From Lachnoanaerobaculum orale (GTDB taxonomy: Bacteria; Bacillota; Clostridia; Lachnospirales; Lachnospiraceae): a stretch of DNA of 64,000 bases. The DNA lies in assembly GCF_003862485.1 (NCBI RefSeq), contig NZ_RRCM01000001.1:1483374-1547373 (forward strand), given 5' to 3'. The position numbers were made by a program, and so were the translations under genes. Positions 51,260 through 60,062 of this stretch are shown in pieces. Every line of letters starts with the position of its first letter. The stretch's first letter is position 1. A model generated the notes under the pieces. It was not told the DNA's origin, did not search any database, and was given only the letters and a program-made list of their open reading frames with translations.

Positions 51260-52333
51260 TCAATCCGCATAGAGATCCGCATTATTTTCAAGAGCGATAT
51301 CAATTCTGCATGGTATAACATCAGGTACAGATATGTTTTTTATTAAGCAGTCCACCATGATCTTAAAAGCCATATATCCTTTATCATAAGGATTTTGGTC
51401 TATAACCGCCGACATTCTCTTCTTTTTTAAAAATTCCAAGGTTTCTTCATTTAAATCTGTTCCTATTATGGCAACTTTTTTATTATTACCATGTTTTTCA
51501 AGTGCTTCAACAAATGCTCTGTTATCATGAGAGGTAAGTGCATATATAAGACATATATCACTGTACTTATCAAGCGCCTCACATGCATTTTTATAGAGTT
51601 CTCCTCTATGATCCATATTCCTTGTATATCCTGTCACAAGTTCTATTATCAACTCCGGTTTGTTTTCTTTTATATAATTACAAAAGCTTTCCAAACGCCC
51701 CTCATGTATCTTTGAATCTTTGCGTCCACATGAAACAAGTATTCTTCCTTTACCTTGAGTAATAAGTGCTGCAAGCTCAGCCGCCACTTTACCCACCTGT
51801 ATTTCCCTAGGTGGAATGCTTATGAGGCCTTCAGGAATTTCGATGTGATCGTCTATAACCAGCACCCTCATATCCTTTGCCAACATTCTCTGAAACTGCA
51901 TAAGCACTTCTGATGCTCTTGTAAAAGAAATTGTTATAACACCGCCATATTCACCGGGCCCCTTATCGGCAATCTCTTTTAACTGCGCAAGTTGCTCTTC
52001 TTCGTTATCGCATACAAAAGGACTTATTTCTATATTTAGCCCTTTAAGCTCCTGTGCACCTTTATTAATACCGAGCCATAAATAATCAAAGTAAATTTTT
52101 TTCTCCCATTTGTCCTTTGGCAGCACTACCGCAACTTTACTGGTTTTTCTCTTAATGGAGGCGGCGGCATAATTTTCCACATACCCCATTTCTTTTGCCG
52201 TTTCCAAAATCTTGGAGCGAAGTTCACTACTTATCCCTTCTTTTCCTCTAAGTGCTCTGTGAACCGAAACAGCCGATATACCAAGTTCATTTGATATATC
52301 CTTTATGGTTACCTTGCCTGAAGCTTTTTTCAT
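51260..52333 (-). CDS. LacI-family transcription regulator
   Basis: The 357-residue protein has an N-terminal helix-turn-helix of the LacI type (VTIKDISNELGISAVSVHRALRGKEGIS) and a periplasmic-binding-protein-like sensor domain with VAVVLPKDKWEKKIYFDYLWLG and a QNPYDKGYMAFKIMVD motif. It probably represses the importer and degradation genes downstream and responds to a sugar from glycosaminoglycan breakdown. A palindrome resembling a LacI-family operator lies before its own gene, suggesting autoregulation. Confidence 0.9.
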   Translation of the reverse strand: MKKASGKVTIKDISNELGISAVSVHRALRGKEGISSELRSKILETAKEMGYVENYAAASIKRKTSKVAVVLPKDKWEKKIYFDYLWLGINKGAQELKGLNIEISPFVCDNEEEQLAQLKEIADKGPGEYGGVITISFTRASEVLMQFQRMLAKDMRVLVIDDHIEIPEGLISIPPREIQVGKVAAELAALITQGKGRILVSCGRKDSKIHEGRLESFCNYIKENKPELIIELVTGYTRNMDHRGELYKNACEALDKYSDICLIYALTSHDNRAFVEALEKHGNNKKVAIIGTDLNEETLEFLKKKRMSAVIDQNPYDKGYMAFKIMVDCLIKNISVPDVIPCRIDIALENNADLYAD

Positions 52334-52394
52334 AAATAATCTATCTCCAATCTTTTAAAATCAAAGCCGGATATTAAGTCGAATTATCGTTTGC

Positions 52395-52406
52395 GTAACC
52401 GTTTAC
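52395..52406. promoter_or_regulatory. Candidate LacI-type operator upstream of lacI
   Basis: GTAACCGTTTAC has two half-sites, GTAACC and (on the other strand) GTAAAC, around a central CG, as in many LacI-family operators. It lies 62 bases upstream of the regulator start. Confidence 0.45.
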
Positions 52407-52519
52407 TTATGTGGTAAGTATATACCTAAATCGTTTTAATGTCAATATTTTTATTTATATTGTATAAAATGTATTTTGCTTTAAAATATACCTTATTTGC
52501 ATCCGGAATATAAACATAT

Positions 52520-53632
52520 TTATCTTAAACTATCGTATATTTCAAGTATTTTATCATAATGGGCATCAAAAAATATCTTATATGCTTCACAAAAATAATT
52601 ACTGTATAGTCCGGTATTCGTGTCTAAATCTCTATTGCGCTGACATCCTCCTTTGCATACTCTGTAATATTTACATTCATGGCATGCCGTATCCAATTTA
52701 AGTGACTTTTCAATAAATCCAATTTCAATTCTTTTTTCGTCTATCTCACTTAAGTTGTTTTCATTGAAATTCCCAAGGCGATATTCGTCCATGGCATAGA
52801 AATCACATGGATATACACTTCCGTCAGCTTCCACTACTGTTTGAATTCCACATACTCCATTCTGCTCACAGGATTCCGCCATATACCCTCCGGCAAGATT
52901 TATATAATTTATAAACTGCCTGTTATATGGATCTTTCCCATTTATATAATCTTTATACCATAGATCAAATAAATCAATTAAAAACTTTCCATAAACTTTT
53001 GGTGTTAAGGAATAAAGCTTAGCCCCACGCACTTCATTTATCGGGTCAAGACAGGCTATATACTGTTGGTATTTCCATCCCTGTTTATTATAAAACCTGT
53101 AGATATCTGAAATATTCTTTGCAACCTTAGATGTAACAACGGTAAGAATATTATAATCCACCTTATGCTTATCAAGTAGTTTCGCCGAATTTATTATTCT
53201 GTCAAAAGTATTGTCTCCGTTTTTTGAATGTCTATAAGAATCGTGTATTTCTTTTGTACCGTCCACCGACAATCCTATTAAAAAATTGTTTTCCTTAAAA
53301 AAAGAACACCATTCATCTGTAAGGGCAAAACCGTTTGTCTGAAGGGCATTAGTTACTTCTATATTATTTTTATTGTACTGTTTTTGGTATGCCAATGCTT
53401 TTTTGAAAAAATCAATGCCACATAAGGTCGGCTCACCTCCCTGGAAAGCATAATGTATGCTCCCCTCCGCCCTAAGCATGGTTTTTCTGATTGTGTTTTT
53501 CAAAGTCTTTTCAGACATAAATCCATAGGAATTTTGCAAACGCTTACTTGCCTCATCACAGTAAAAACAATATTCACAAGACATATTGCAAAGACCTGAT
53601 GCAGGCTTAATTAAAACAGTTATTGGGGGCAT
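52520..53632 (-). CDS. Anaerobic sulfatase-maturating enzyme (radical SAM)
   Basis: The 370-residue protein has the radical-SAM cluster motif CNMSCEYCFYCDE near residue 15, the FQGGEPTLCG motif, and the cysteine-rich SPASM region (CGIQTVVEADGSVYPCDFY, CHECKYYRVCKGGCQRNRD). It oxidises the active-site cysteine or serine of sulfatases to formylglycine without oxygen. Its natural client here is the cytoplasmic sulfatase encoded at 46473-47876, whose motif begins with cysteine. Its start lies inside the 3' end of a small ORF, and it is separated from lacI by about 190 bases. Confidence 0.93.
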   Translation of the reverse strand: MPPITVLIKPASGLCNMSCEYCFYCDEASKRLQNSYGFMSEKTLKNTIRKTMLRAEGSIHYAFQGGEPTLCGIDFFKKALAYQKQYNKNNIEVTNALQTNGFALTDEWCSFFKENNFLIGLSVDGTKEIHDSYRHSKNGDNTFDRIINSAKLLDKHKVDYNILTVVTSKVAKNISDIYRFYNKQGWKYQQYIACLDPINEVRGAKLYSLTPKVYGKFLIDLFDLWYKDYINGKDPYNRQFINYINLAGGYMAESCEQNGVCGIQTVVEADGSVYPCDFYAMDEYRLGNFNENNLSEIDEKRIEIGFIEKSLKLDTACHECKYYRVCKGGCQRNRDLDTNTGLYSNYFCEAYKIFFDAHYDKILEIYDSLR

Positions 53633-53810
53633 GGGATCTCCTTTTTGTTGGTGTGAGTTTCAGGTCAAACTCTTTTTCAAGTAATTTATCAACTTCATCT
53701 GCAGAATATATTTTTCCTGCTTTTATAGAAGCATAACCTTTCTTCAGTTCCGTATCGAGTTGCTCTCTAGTCATTGTAGCAATAGATAACAGTATAGATT
53801 TATCTGTCAT
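53607..53810 (-). CDS. Small antitoxin-like protein overlapping the maturase gene
   Basis: The 67-residue protein has the segment IATMTREQLDTELKKGYASI followed by KAGKIYSADEVDKLLEKEF, which resembles the C-terminal helix of RelB/Phd-type antitoxins that are common in Clostridia. No toxin gene is adjacent. Its 3' end overlaps the maturase start by 26 bases in another frame, so the maturase may be translationally coupled. Identification is tentative. Confidence 0.5.
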   Translation of the reverse strand: MTDKSILLSIATMTREQLDTELKKGYASIKAGKIYSADEVDKLLEKEFDLKLTPTKRRSHAPNNCFN

Positions 53811-53848
53811 AGTAGCACCTCCATTTTCTCATAAAACTATTGTAATAA

Positions 53849-54385
53849 TTATTTCTCCACCACAACATAACTTCCGGTTTTATAATGTATATTTGACTTT
53901 TCATACCTAAAACCCTCATTCTTAAATGCATTCAATAGAGTATGCATAAAAAATCCATGTGTTATGACTATAGCATCCTCTCCATCCCTACAAAGCATAT
54001 TTACAAAACTTTTCGCACGTTTTTTTGTAATCAATCTTCCTTCAATCTGTCTTGCAATATTAAAAAACCACTGAATCCGTCCAACAAAATTCCAAAACCA
54101 CAATGGTAATTTAATTTTTGAATCAAAAGCGGACCTTAAGGGCACTTCATCTATCAGCTCAGTTTGTCTAAGGTGGGTTTGTCCGAATATACTTATAGCA
54201 GTCTCTCTACTTCTTGACAATGTACTTATATAAATATTTTTATGATTAAAATACGGGAAATCTTGCTCAGTGTATTCGACAAAAGAGCTATCGTATTCTT
54301 TGCAGGCTTTATCAAATTCGTCTGAGGTATACCATTTTTTCCATATATATTTTACTCTTGAATGTCGCATAATAATTACTTTCAT
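53849..54385 (-). CDS. Histidine phosphatase family protein
   Basis: The 178-residue protein has an N-terminal IIMRHSRVKYIW (RHS in place of the usual RHG), STLSRSRETA with the second arginine, EVPL and the C-terminal VITHGFFMHTLL histidine. It belongs to the phosphoglycerate-mutase-like phosphatases; the substrate is unknown. Some members with RHS in the first motif remain active. It is followed 38 bases later by the small antitoxin-like gene on the same strand. Confidence 0.82.
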   Translation of the reverse strand: MKVIIMRHSRVKYIWKKWYTSDEFDKACKEYDSSFVEYTEQDFPYFNHKNIYISTLSRSRETAISIFGQTHLRQTELIDEVPLRSAFDSKIKLPLWFWNFVGRIQWFFNIARQIEGRLITKKRAKSFVNMLCRDGEDAIVITHGFFMHTLLNAFKNEGFRYEKSNIHYKTGSYVVVEK

Positions 54386-54756
54386 GATACCTCCCGAATA
54401 AGTTATAAGTACATTATTATTTAATAGCTAAATCCGGCAGTTTTAAATATATTATAAATAGCTTTAGTATATCACATATACACCGGTATACTTCTGATAT
54501 CAATAAAACATAATATAATGCAGGCTGATTCGCTACAAAATATAAAATTATTATATCCTCTTTTTTACAGCTAAATATATGTCTAATACCGGATTTTTAT
54601 AATAAATGCGTATTTACTACTTTTATCAAAATGTGCGTTAGAACCTATCAAATTCAGCTTGCCCTGCAACCTTACTGTACTTTGCCCTATCATTTGACTA
54701 AACTCATACTCCCTCCATACGATGTAGCAGCTTCCAATCCGCATAAAATACACAAA
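54386..54756. other. Intergenic region without a recognisable gene
   Basis: The stretch is AT-rich in its right part and contains no frame I trust. It borders a fragment resembling the end of an RNA methyltransferase gene. Confidence 0.4.
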
Positions 54757-54829
54757 TTACAGGTGGGTGCAAGTGGGTGCAACTTTTGACATCAGACACA
54801 CCGTCTCCACATGAAACGAGTGAACACCA
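54757..54829 (-). pseudogene. C-terminal fragment resembling an RlmD/TrmA-type RNA methyltransferase
   Basis: The frame reads GVHSFHVETVCLMSKV and then a short foreign tail. HVETVCLMSK is typical for the C-terminus of RlmD-type uracil-C5 methyltransferases. Only about 20 codons remain. Confidence 0.4.
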
Positions 54830-54841
54830 AGTATGCCGCTT

Positions 54842-56182
54842 CTATAAAAACGGCACCATATACACAGGGATATAATTAATGCCATTTTCCCACTTATAAT
54901 CCTTCGTATGAACGACGTATTTATCTCTTATCCGGCTACTGAATTTTATACAAAAATTGTCCAGCGATTTATGATTTCTATAGTTTCCTGATTTAAATTC
55001 CACCGGACATATTTTATCGCCTGTTGATATTAGAAAGTCGATTTCATGCAAATGATTTGAAGTTTCACTCCCCATTGTATAATAAAAAAGTTTGTTTCCT
55101 TTAGCAGTTAGCATCTGAGCGACTGCATTCTCGTATACATACCCCAGGTTTGCCTCCAGTTTATCAGAAAGCAGTTTATTATAGATTATATTTTCAGTGT
55201 ATTTCTTATCTCTGAAAGCAAGAGTTACAAACAATCCTACATCAGATGTAAAAAGCTTATAGCGCCCCGCATCCTTCTCAAGCGACATTCCTACACTTGG
55301 ATTATTAGCATGATATGCAATAAGCACTGTATATGAACTCAACATATCAGGGATAAGCTCCTTCATTTGTTCTGATTTGATGCCGGCTCTAGCATTTGCC
55401 AAAACATATCTTGATGCATTACCGCTAAGGCTAGCCGGAATCGCATCATAGACATCTCCCGCAAGGCCTGTTCCATCTATTTTTGTGAAATCTTCCTCGT
55501 ATAAATCTACAATTTCTCTTTTAGCTTCATCAACTGCCTGCAGATTATTATCTGCCACATACGTTTCAACTGCCTGTGGCATACCGCCAACAAGCATATA
55601 CAGCCTAAAAATACGCATCAGACTCCTATGCATCGCATTACCGGCCGGCCTTTTATTTTCCAACAGAATTTGAATTGTATCTGCAGTTACTTCATCTCCG
55701 ATTGCCCACAGAAATTCTTCAAAATCCATGGGGTACATATCTATTTTATGTTCCTCGCTTGGTATGAGAATATCCTTCGTATTTTTCCTTATAGACAAAA
55801 GTGAGCCCGTCTCTATATATTTATATCTTCCGTCCGCAACAAGATACTTAATAGCCTGCCTTGCCTTAGGCAGAAGCTGTACCTCATCAAATATGATTAC
55901 TGATTCCTGCTCATACAGTCTAACACCAGTCAGCTGTTGCAGTTGGAGAAAGAAAAAATCCAAACTATACATATCCTCGAATAAGCTATTGATATCTTTA
56001 CCGGTACGAGCAAAATCAAGCAATATATATGATTTGAATTCTTTACTTGCGAACTCCTCGACAATCGTTGATTTTCCGACACGTCTGGCTCCTCTTATCA
56101 AAAGTGCATACTTATCGCTACGATTGTTTTTCCATTCAAGAATTTCATTATATATTTTCCTTTTAAAAACTGTTGTCTCCAT
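54842..56182 (-). CDS. ATP-binding protein with DUF4143 domain
   Basis: The 446-residue protein starts METTVFKRKIYNEILEW at 56182 with GAGGTGATAT upstream. It has a Walker A motif LLIRGARRVGKSTIVEEF near residue 32, Walker B SVIIFDEVQLLPKARQ, and a C-terminal DUF4143/nuclease-like part with EIDFLISTGDKICPVEFKSG, in which the E..D..EFK residues resemble a PD-(D/E)XK site. Such proteins are common in Clostridia and in many cases occur in accessory regions; their function is unknown. Three near-palindromic repeats precede the gene. Confidence 0.85.
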   Translation of the reverse strand: METTVFKRKIYNEILEWKNNRSDKYALLIRGARRVGKSTIVEEFASKEFKSYILLDFARTGKDINSLFEDMYSLDFFFLQLQQLTGVRLYEQESVIIFDEVQLLPKARQAIKYLVADGRYKYIETGSLLSIRKNTKDILIPSEEHKIDMYPMDFEEFLWAIGDEVTADTIQILLENKRPAGNAMHRSLMRIFRLYMLVGGMPQAVETYVADNNLQAVDEAKREIVDLYEEDFTKIDGTGLAGDVYDAIPASLSGNASRYVLANARAGIKSEQMKELIPDMLSSYTVLIAYHANNPSVGMSLEKDAGRYKLFTSDVGLFVTLAFRDKKYTENIIYNKLLSDKLEANLGYVYENAVAQMLTAKGNKLFYYTMGSETSNHLHEIDFLISTGDKICPVEFKSGNYRNHKSLDNFCIKFSSRIRDKYVVHTKDYKWENGINYIPVYMVPFL

Positions 56183-56213
56183 ATATATCACCTCACTATA
56201 ATGATTCTACTCC

Positions 56214-56291
56214 AAATCCCCATTTATGTAAAGCGTAATATTCCTTAAATCCCCATTTTAAGATTTATGAATTTTCTTCAAATCCCCATTT
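56214..56291. repeat. Three AAATCCCCATTT repeats at 33-bp spacing
   Basis: The 12-base sequence AAATCCCCATTT occurs at 56214-56225, 56247-56258 and 56280-56291, exactly 33 bases apart. The AAAT and ATTT ends are complementary, so each is a near-palindrome. In one reverse frame they read KWGF-containing 11-residue units, interrupted by a stop. They lie 31-108 bases before the DUF4143 ATPase start, where an operator would be. Confidence 0.85.
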
Positions 56292-56509
56292 GACAGTCTT
56301 ACTTTTGTAACATCTGCCTTTATAAAAATACATTAAACTGATTTGCCATGAGCAATTCGTCTTTCTTCGTCATAAGCTTCAATGCCCCTAATCCTCTCGT
56401 ATATATAAATCAATATCCCATTGGTTTAATTCAATCCTGAATCCGTGAAGCTAATTTTATATTTAAACATTGATTTAAAGGATTATTATATCTTGATATG
56501 ACTTCTCTC
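56292..56509. other. Intergenic region without a recognisable gene
   Basis: No convincing frame, RNA or repeat is visible between the repeats and the broken tag gene. Confidence 0.4.
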
Positions 56510-57045
56510 CTATCGATATTTACAATCTACTAAGTGGTCATTCACAATCCCGATAGACTGCAGAAAAGAATACGTGATGACCGGGCCTACAAAACTGATG
56601 CCACGTTTTTTCATGTCTTTGCTTAGACGAATAGAAATATTAGACTCTACAGCTATTTCTGAGAGTTCTTTCCAATGCCTGTCAATTTGCTGTCCATCTC
56701 ATCAAAAGAGCCGAACTCATTCTGTATCTTCTGTACTGCCAGTGCATTCTTGCGGACGCTGAAGATCTTGTTTCGATTTCGTATGAGGCCTGTATATGAC
56801 ATTAAAGCCGTAAGTTCTTCATCTGTCATAACTGAGCAGGCATCAATTTTAAAATTGTGAAATGCCTTACGGTAATTCTCCCTCTTATGCATTACCGTTG
56901 CCCAGGAAAGCCCGACACTTGCCCATTCAAGGCACAGCATCTCAAATTCAAAATCATCATCATGATTAATTTTACACCACTCGTGGTCATGGTATTCCTC
57001 TAGTACCAGATCACCTTCCGACCAAGTTTGACACTGACTGCTCAT
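56510..57045 (-). pseudogene. tag: DNA-3-methyladenine glycosylase I with internal deletion
   Basis: The first frame (57045 to about 56690) encodes Tag residues to NEFGSFDE, including EYHDHEWCKINHDDDFEFEM and GLSWATVMHKRENYRKAF read as segments, with the normal start. It then shifts: the other frame continues DGQQIDRHWKELSEIAVES, KKRGISFVGPVITYSFLQS and IGIVNDHLVDCKYR to 56510. About six codons that normally carry the WSFV segment are missing at the junction, which lies between two GATG sequences, so slippage between short direct repeats probably caused the deletion. The enzyme would have excised 3-methyladenine from DNA. Confidence 0.85.
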
Positions 57046-57170
57046 TGCATTTCCTTTCTCATATACTCAATTTTCAATCTTTGTCTCGCTCCCTAACACT
57101 AGTGATTGCCGCAATACTGTCTCAGCATAAATTACGGAGTTTATTCATAAATATGTCATCATATCAGCAT

Positions 57171-57215
57171 TTCTATTTCCCAATTTCAATTTATTTTTAT
57201 TTTTGGGAAATAGAA
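57171..57215. repeat. Perfect 13-bp inverted repeat downstream of the MptD gene
   Basis: TTCTATTTCCCAA (57171-57183) and TTGGGAAATAGAA (57203-57215) are perfect complements around a 19-base AT-rich loop. It follows the end of the transporter operon but has no T-run on the minus strand. Confidence 0.6.
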
Positions 57216-57253
57216 TTTATTTCTTCCATTTTTCCTTCACCAATAAAGATTGA

Positions 57254-57838
57254 TTAAATCACTCCTGCTTTTTCAAAATGTTTTTTTAGTATCTTTATTG
57301 CAACAAATGCTCCTATGCACGCAAGAACAAAAGTTATCAAGCCAAATCCTACTGCCCACGAAACTTTGAAATAAGATAATGCTTCATTTATCCCCGCTTC
57401 GCTCATTTTCCATTTTGATGCTCTTTCCACAAAAGAAGCTGTTCCGAATAAAATTACAGGAATTACTGTTCCTAAAAAATCTGCTAATGCAAATGTCCCA
57501 TATACAATAATCATTCGTCCCTTGCTCTCATAATTTCCTATAATCAAATCACATATCATTCCACCGATTACAGCAAAGACTGCATGAGGCAAATGTCCTC
57601 CTGACAATGCAATTAAACCAAGAAGCGTTCCTGATATTGTAAATACACCCTTCTTTTTAACTTTTACAGCCATAAGAATATAAACGGTAGCAGCTACCAT
57701 AAAGCTAACTCCTGAAGCAATAAATCCTCCAATAACTGTTGTTGCCATAGCAAATGCAACCGCCATGTATATGACAATTCCAATTGCATTAAAGATTCCG
57801 ATTGTAATAAAATCACGACCATTCAATTTGTTTTTCAT
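57254..57838 (-). CDS. MptD/Trep_Strep-type ECF transporter S component
   Basis: The 194-residue protein has five to six membrane segments and matches the Trep_Strep (MptD) family: NGRDFITIGIFNAIGIVIYM, LSGGHLPHAVFAVIGGMICD and late VIPVILFG motifs. It would serve as the substrate-binding subunit of an energy-coupling-factor transporter together with the downstream-strand EcfT and EcfA proteins. The substrate is unknown for this family. It is the last gene of the leftward operon, 10 bases after ecfT. Confidence 0.82.
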   Translation of the reverse strand: MKNKLNGRDFITIGIFNAIGIVIYMAVAFAMATTVIGGFIASGVSFMVAATVYILMAVKVKKKGVFTISGTLLGLIALSGGHLPHAVFAVIGGMICDLIIGNYESKGRMIIVYGTFALADFLGTVIPVILFGTASFVERASKWKMSEAGINEALSYFKVSWAVGFGLITFVLACIGAFVAIKILKKHFEKAGVI

Positions 57839-57848
57839 AAAAGTCCTC

Positions 57849-58553
57849 CTAATAAATTTTCTGTATTACTATCAAAAAAGCAATCATCAAAGCTCCTAAT
57901 AGTCCAATCATTAAGTCTGTTTTTCTAAACCGCAATTCTGTTAATGTTACCCTTTTCTCATCACTATCAAGTCCTCTGATAAGTGCCGAAGCTGACAATT
58001 CGTCTGAAATTTTAATCATTCTCATTAAAAGCGGAACAAGCGTATATTCAATGTATTTAATTGGATGTAGCAACGGGAAAAATCTGCTTGTTACGATTCC
58101 TCGAATTTTCATATTTTCTTTTAATGCCTTGAGCTCTATTTTTATAGTTGGTACAAACCTAAGCAAAACACTAAAAGGTATACCAATGCTTCTTGGTACT
58201 TTCATTCTATTTAACGCTTCCAGCATTTCACTTACACTTGTAGTCTTTGTTATATATCCACCAAACATAGCGATTAAGGTCATTCTTGATGCAAAGTAAA
58301 TAAACATATATATTGCAAATACGATACTTGCTTTCGGGAACTTTCCAAGCCCTAACTCTATGCAATATAAAAGCCCAAAAAACAAGATAAAGCGTAACGC
58401 TCTTTTCCACATCCCGCTATATAAATATAGAAAAAAGGCAAAAACAATTAGTACAAAAAGTAGAATTGTATCGCTTATAAAAAAGCTCGTAAATCCAATA
58501 ATTGGAAGTAGAGTAAGTTTTATTCTCGGATCTATAGTTTTTCTATCTGACAA
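57849..58553 (-). CDS. ECF transporter transmembrane component EcfT
   Basis: The 234-residue protein has several membrane segments and the coupling helix region RMKVPRSIGIPFSVLLRFVPT and the second coupling motif ELSASALIRGLDS, with an Ala-Arg-Gly-like ARG motif (IRG). It starts with TTG at 58553 and overlaps the end of the ATPase gene. It connects the MptD protein to the ATPase. Confidence 0.85.
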   Translation of the reverse strand: MSDRKTIDPRIKLTLLPIIGFTSFFISDTILLFVLIVFAFFLYLYSGMWKRALRFILFFGLLYCIELGLGKFPKASIVFAIYMFIYFASRMTLIAMFGGYITKTTSVSEMLEALNRMKVPRSIGIPFSVLLRFVPTIKIELKALKENMKIRGIVTSRFFPLLHPIKYIEYTLVPLLMRMIKISDELSASALIRGLDSDEKRVTLTELRFRKTDLMIGLLGALMIAFLIVIQKIY

Positions 58554-60060
58554 GCTCCCTACCTCCTCTCATCTTGTCTAATATGAGAAATTTATTACTT
58601 TCACTCATATCTAAAACAGTTTCTATTTTTCCATCTCCCATTACCCATAACTTGCTCACTGTGTTTGCTAAAAACTCAAAATCATGACTTATTACCAAAA
58701 CTGTTGTCCCATTTTTCAATTGTTCTTCAATCAGTTTTGCGACGGAAAGCATTGAGTCTTTATCACAACCTGATGTTGGTTCATCATAGATGAAAATCTT
58801 TGCCTGTTTCATCATTCCACAAGCTATTGTCAGTCTTTGTTTTTCTCCTCTTGATAAAGCAAACGGATGCTTATCAATGTATTTGTCTAAGCCAAGTACA
58901 CTCAAAATAGACTTTGCCTTTTGAGTATTTTCTTTTTTATCTTTACCCTCCATACTAAGTAGCATTTCATCAAGTACACTTTCCGAAAACAACTGATAGT
59001 CTGAATCTTGAAAGACAAAATATGATATATCCATTAAATCTTTATGATTAAGCGACTTATCTTTTCCCACCCATATTGTTCCCTCTTTTATCTTCTCAAG
59101 TCCCGAAAGCACCCTTGCAAAGGTGGTTTTCCCGGTACCATTTAAGCCGATAAGACCAATGGCTTTTCCGTACTCCATGTTGAAATCAAGATGATTTAAA
59201 ATGTACTGTTTTTTCTTCTTTCCATCCTTAGCTACATTCGGATAGCAAAATTTCAAACCTTTTCCACTAATACTTTCATCATTTAATTGATATGAATCTT
59301 TCTTCTTACTTATCCTGTATTCTTCTAATTCAAGAGTTCTTAGTCCATTTTCATCCCAAAACTCCCCTTCAAGATGGATAACTTCTTCCCGACTCAAATC
59401 CTGTGCAATTTCGCCATCTTTCATCAAAAGAAAACGGTCAAATAAAGACTTTACATAGTACAAACGATGTTCAATTAGAACAACCGTTGTTCCTTTTTTC
59501 TTTAATTTCTCCAAAATTAAAAACAGGTCAAATGTTGCTTTCATATCCAAATTTGCTGAAGGTTCATCTAAAATTAAAACTTTCGGATTCATCGCATAGA
59601 TGCTTGCAATAGCTATCTTTTGCTTCTGTCCGCTTGATAATTCAAAAACAGATTTTCCTTTCAGTTCCGGGGTATCCAGCTCTGCATACACTTCTTCTAC
59701 TCTCTGTTTGATTTCCCCTCTTGATTTACAGATAGTTTGAAGACCAAAAGCTATTTCTTCATCTGTAGTTGTCGTAAAAAACTGACTTCTTGGATCTTGA
59801 AATACAGTTCCTACAATATGCCCTATTTCATGAAGTAATAATTTGCTTATATCTTTTCCTGCCACAAAGGCTTCTCCTTGCATTTTGCCTTTATAATAAT
59901 GCGGAATAAGACCATTCATTACACTTCCAAGAGTGCTCTTACCACTTCCACTTTTCCCTGAAATTAAAACAAATTCCCCTTTTTTAATTTCAAGATTGAT
60001 ATTTTTTAAAGCAGTTCGTCCATCTTCCCATTCATAAGAAACATCTTTTAACAAAATCAT
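58543..60060 (-). CDS. ECF transporter ATPase with two fused ATPase domains
   Basis: The protein of 505 residues has two ABC ATPase domains: Walker A GKSGSGKSTLGSVM near residue 36 with ELSSGQKQKIAIAS and LILDEPSANLDM, and Walker A GLNGTGKTTFARVL near residue 314 with ALSRGEKQRLTIAC and FIYDEPTSGCDKDS. This is the fused EcfA1-EcfA2 form. The start at 60060 follows GAGG by 8 bases, while a longer frame begins inside the exporter gene. It powers import through EcfT and MptD. Confidence 0.9.
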   Translation of the reverse strand: MILLKDVSYEWEDGRTALKNINLEIKKGEFVLISGKSGSGKSTLGSVMNGLIPHYYKGKMQGEAFVAGKDISKLLLHEIGHIVGTVFQDPRSQFFTTTTDEEIAFGLQTICKSRGEIKQRVEEVYAELDTPELKGKSVFELSSGQKQKIAIASIYAMNPKVLILDEPSANLDMKATFDLFLILEKLKKKGTTVVLIEHRLYYVKSLFDRFLLMKDGEIAQDLSREEVIHLEGEFWDENGLRTLELEEYRISKKKDSYQLNDESISGKGLKFCYPNVAKDGKKKKQYILNHLDFNMEYGKAIGLIGLNGTGKTTFARVLSGLEKIKEGTIWVGKDKSLNHKDLMDISYFVFQDSDYQLFSESVLDEMLLSMEGKDKKENTQKAKSILSVLGLDKYIDKHPFALSRGEKQRLTIACGMMKQAKIFIYDEPTSGCDKDSMLSVAKLIEEQLKNGTTVLVISHDFEFLANTVSKLWVMGDGKIETVLDMSESNKFLILDKMRGGRELVR

Positions 60061-60062
60061 GA

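Noticed and set aside
56214-56291. CRISPR mini-array
   Set aside because: The repeats are only 12 bases, the spacers 21 bases, and there are no cas genes; position and symmetry fit an operator or degenerate coding repeat better.
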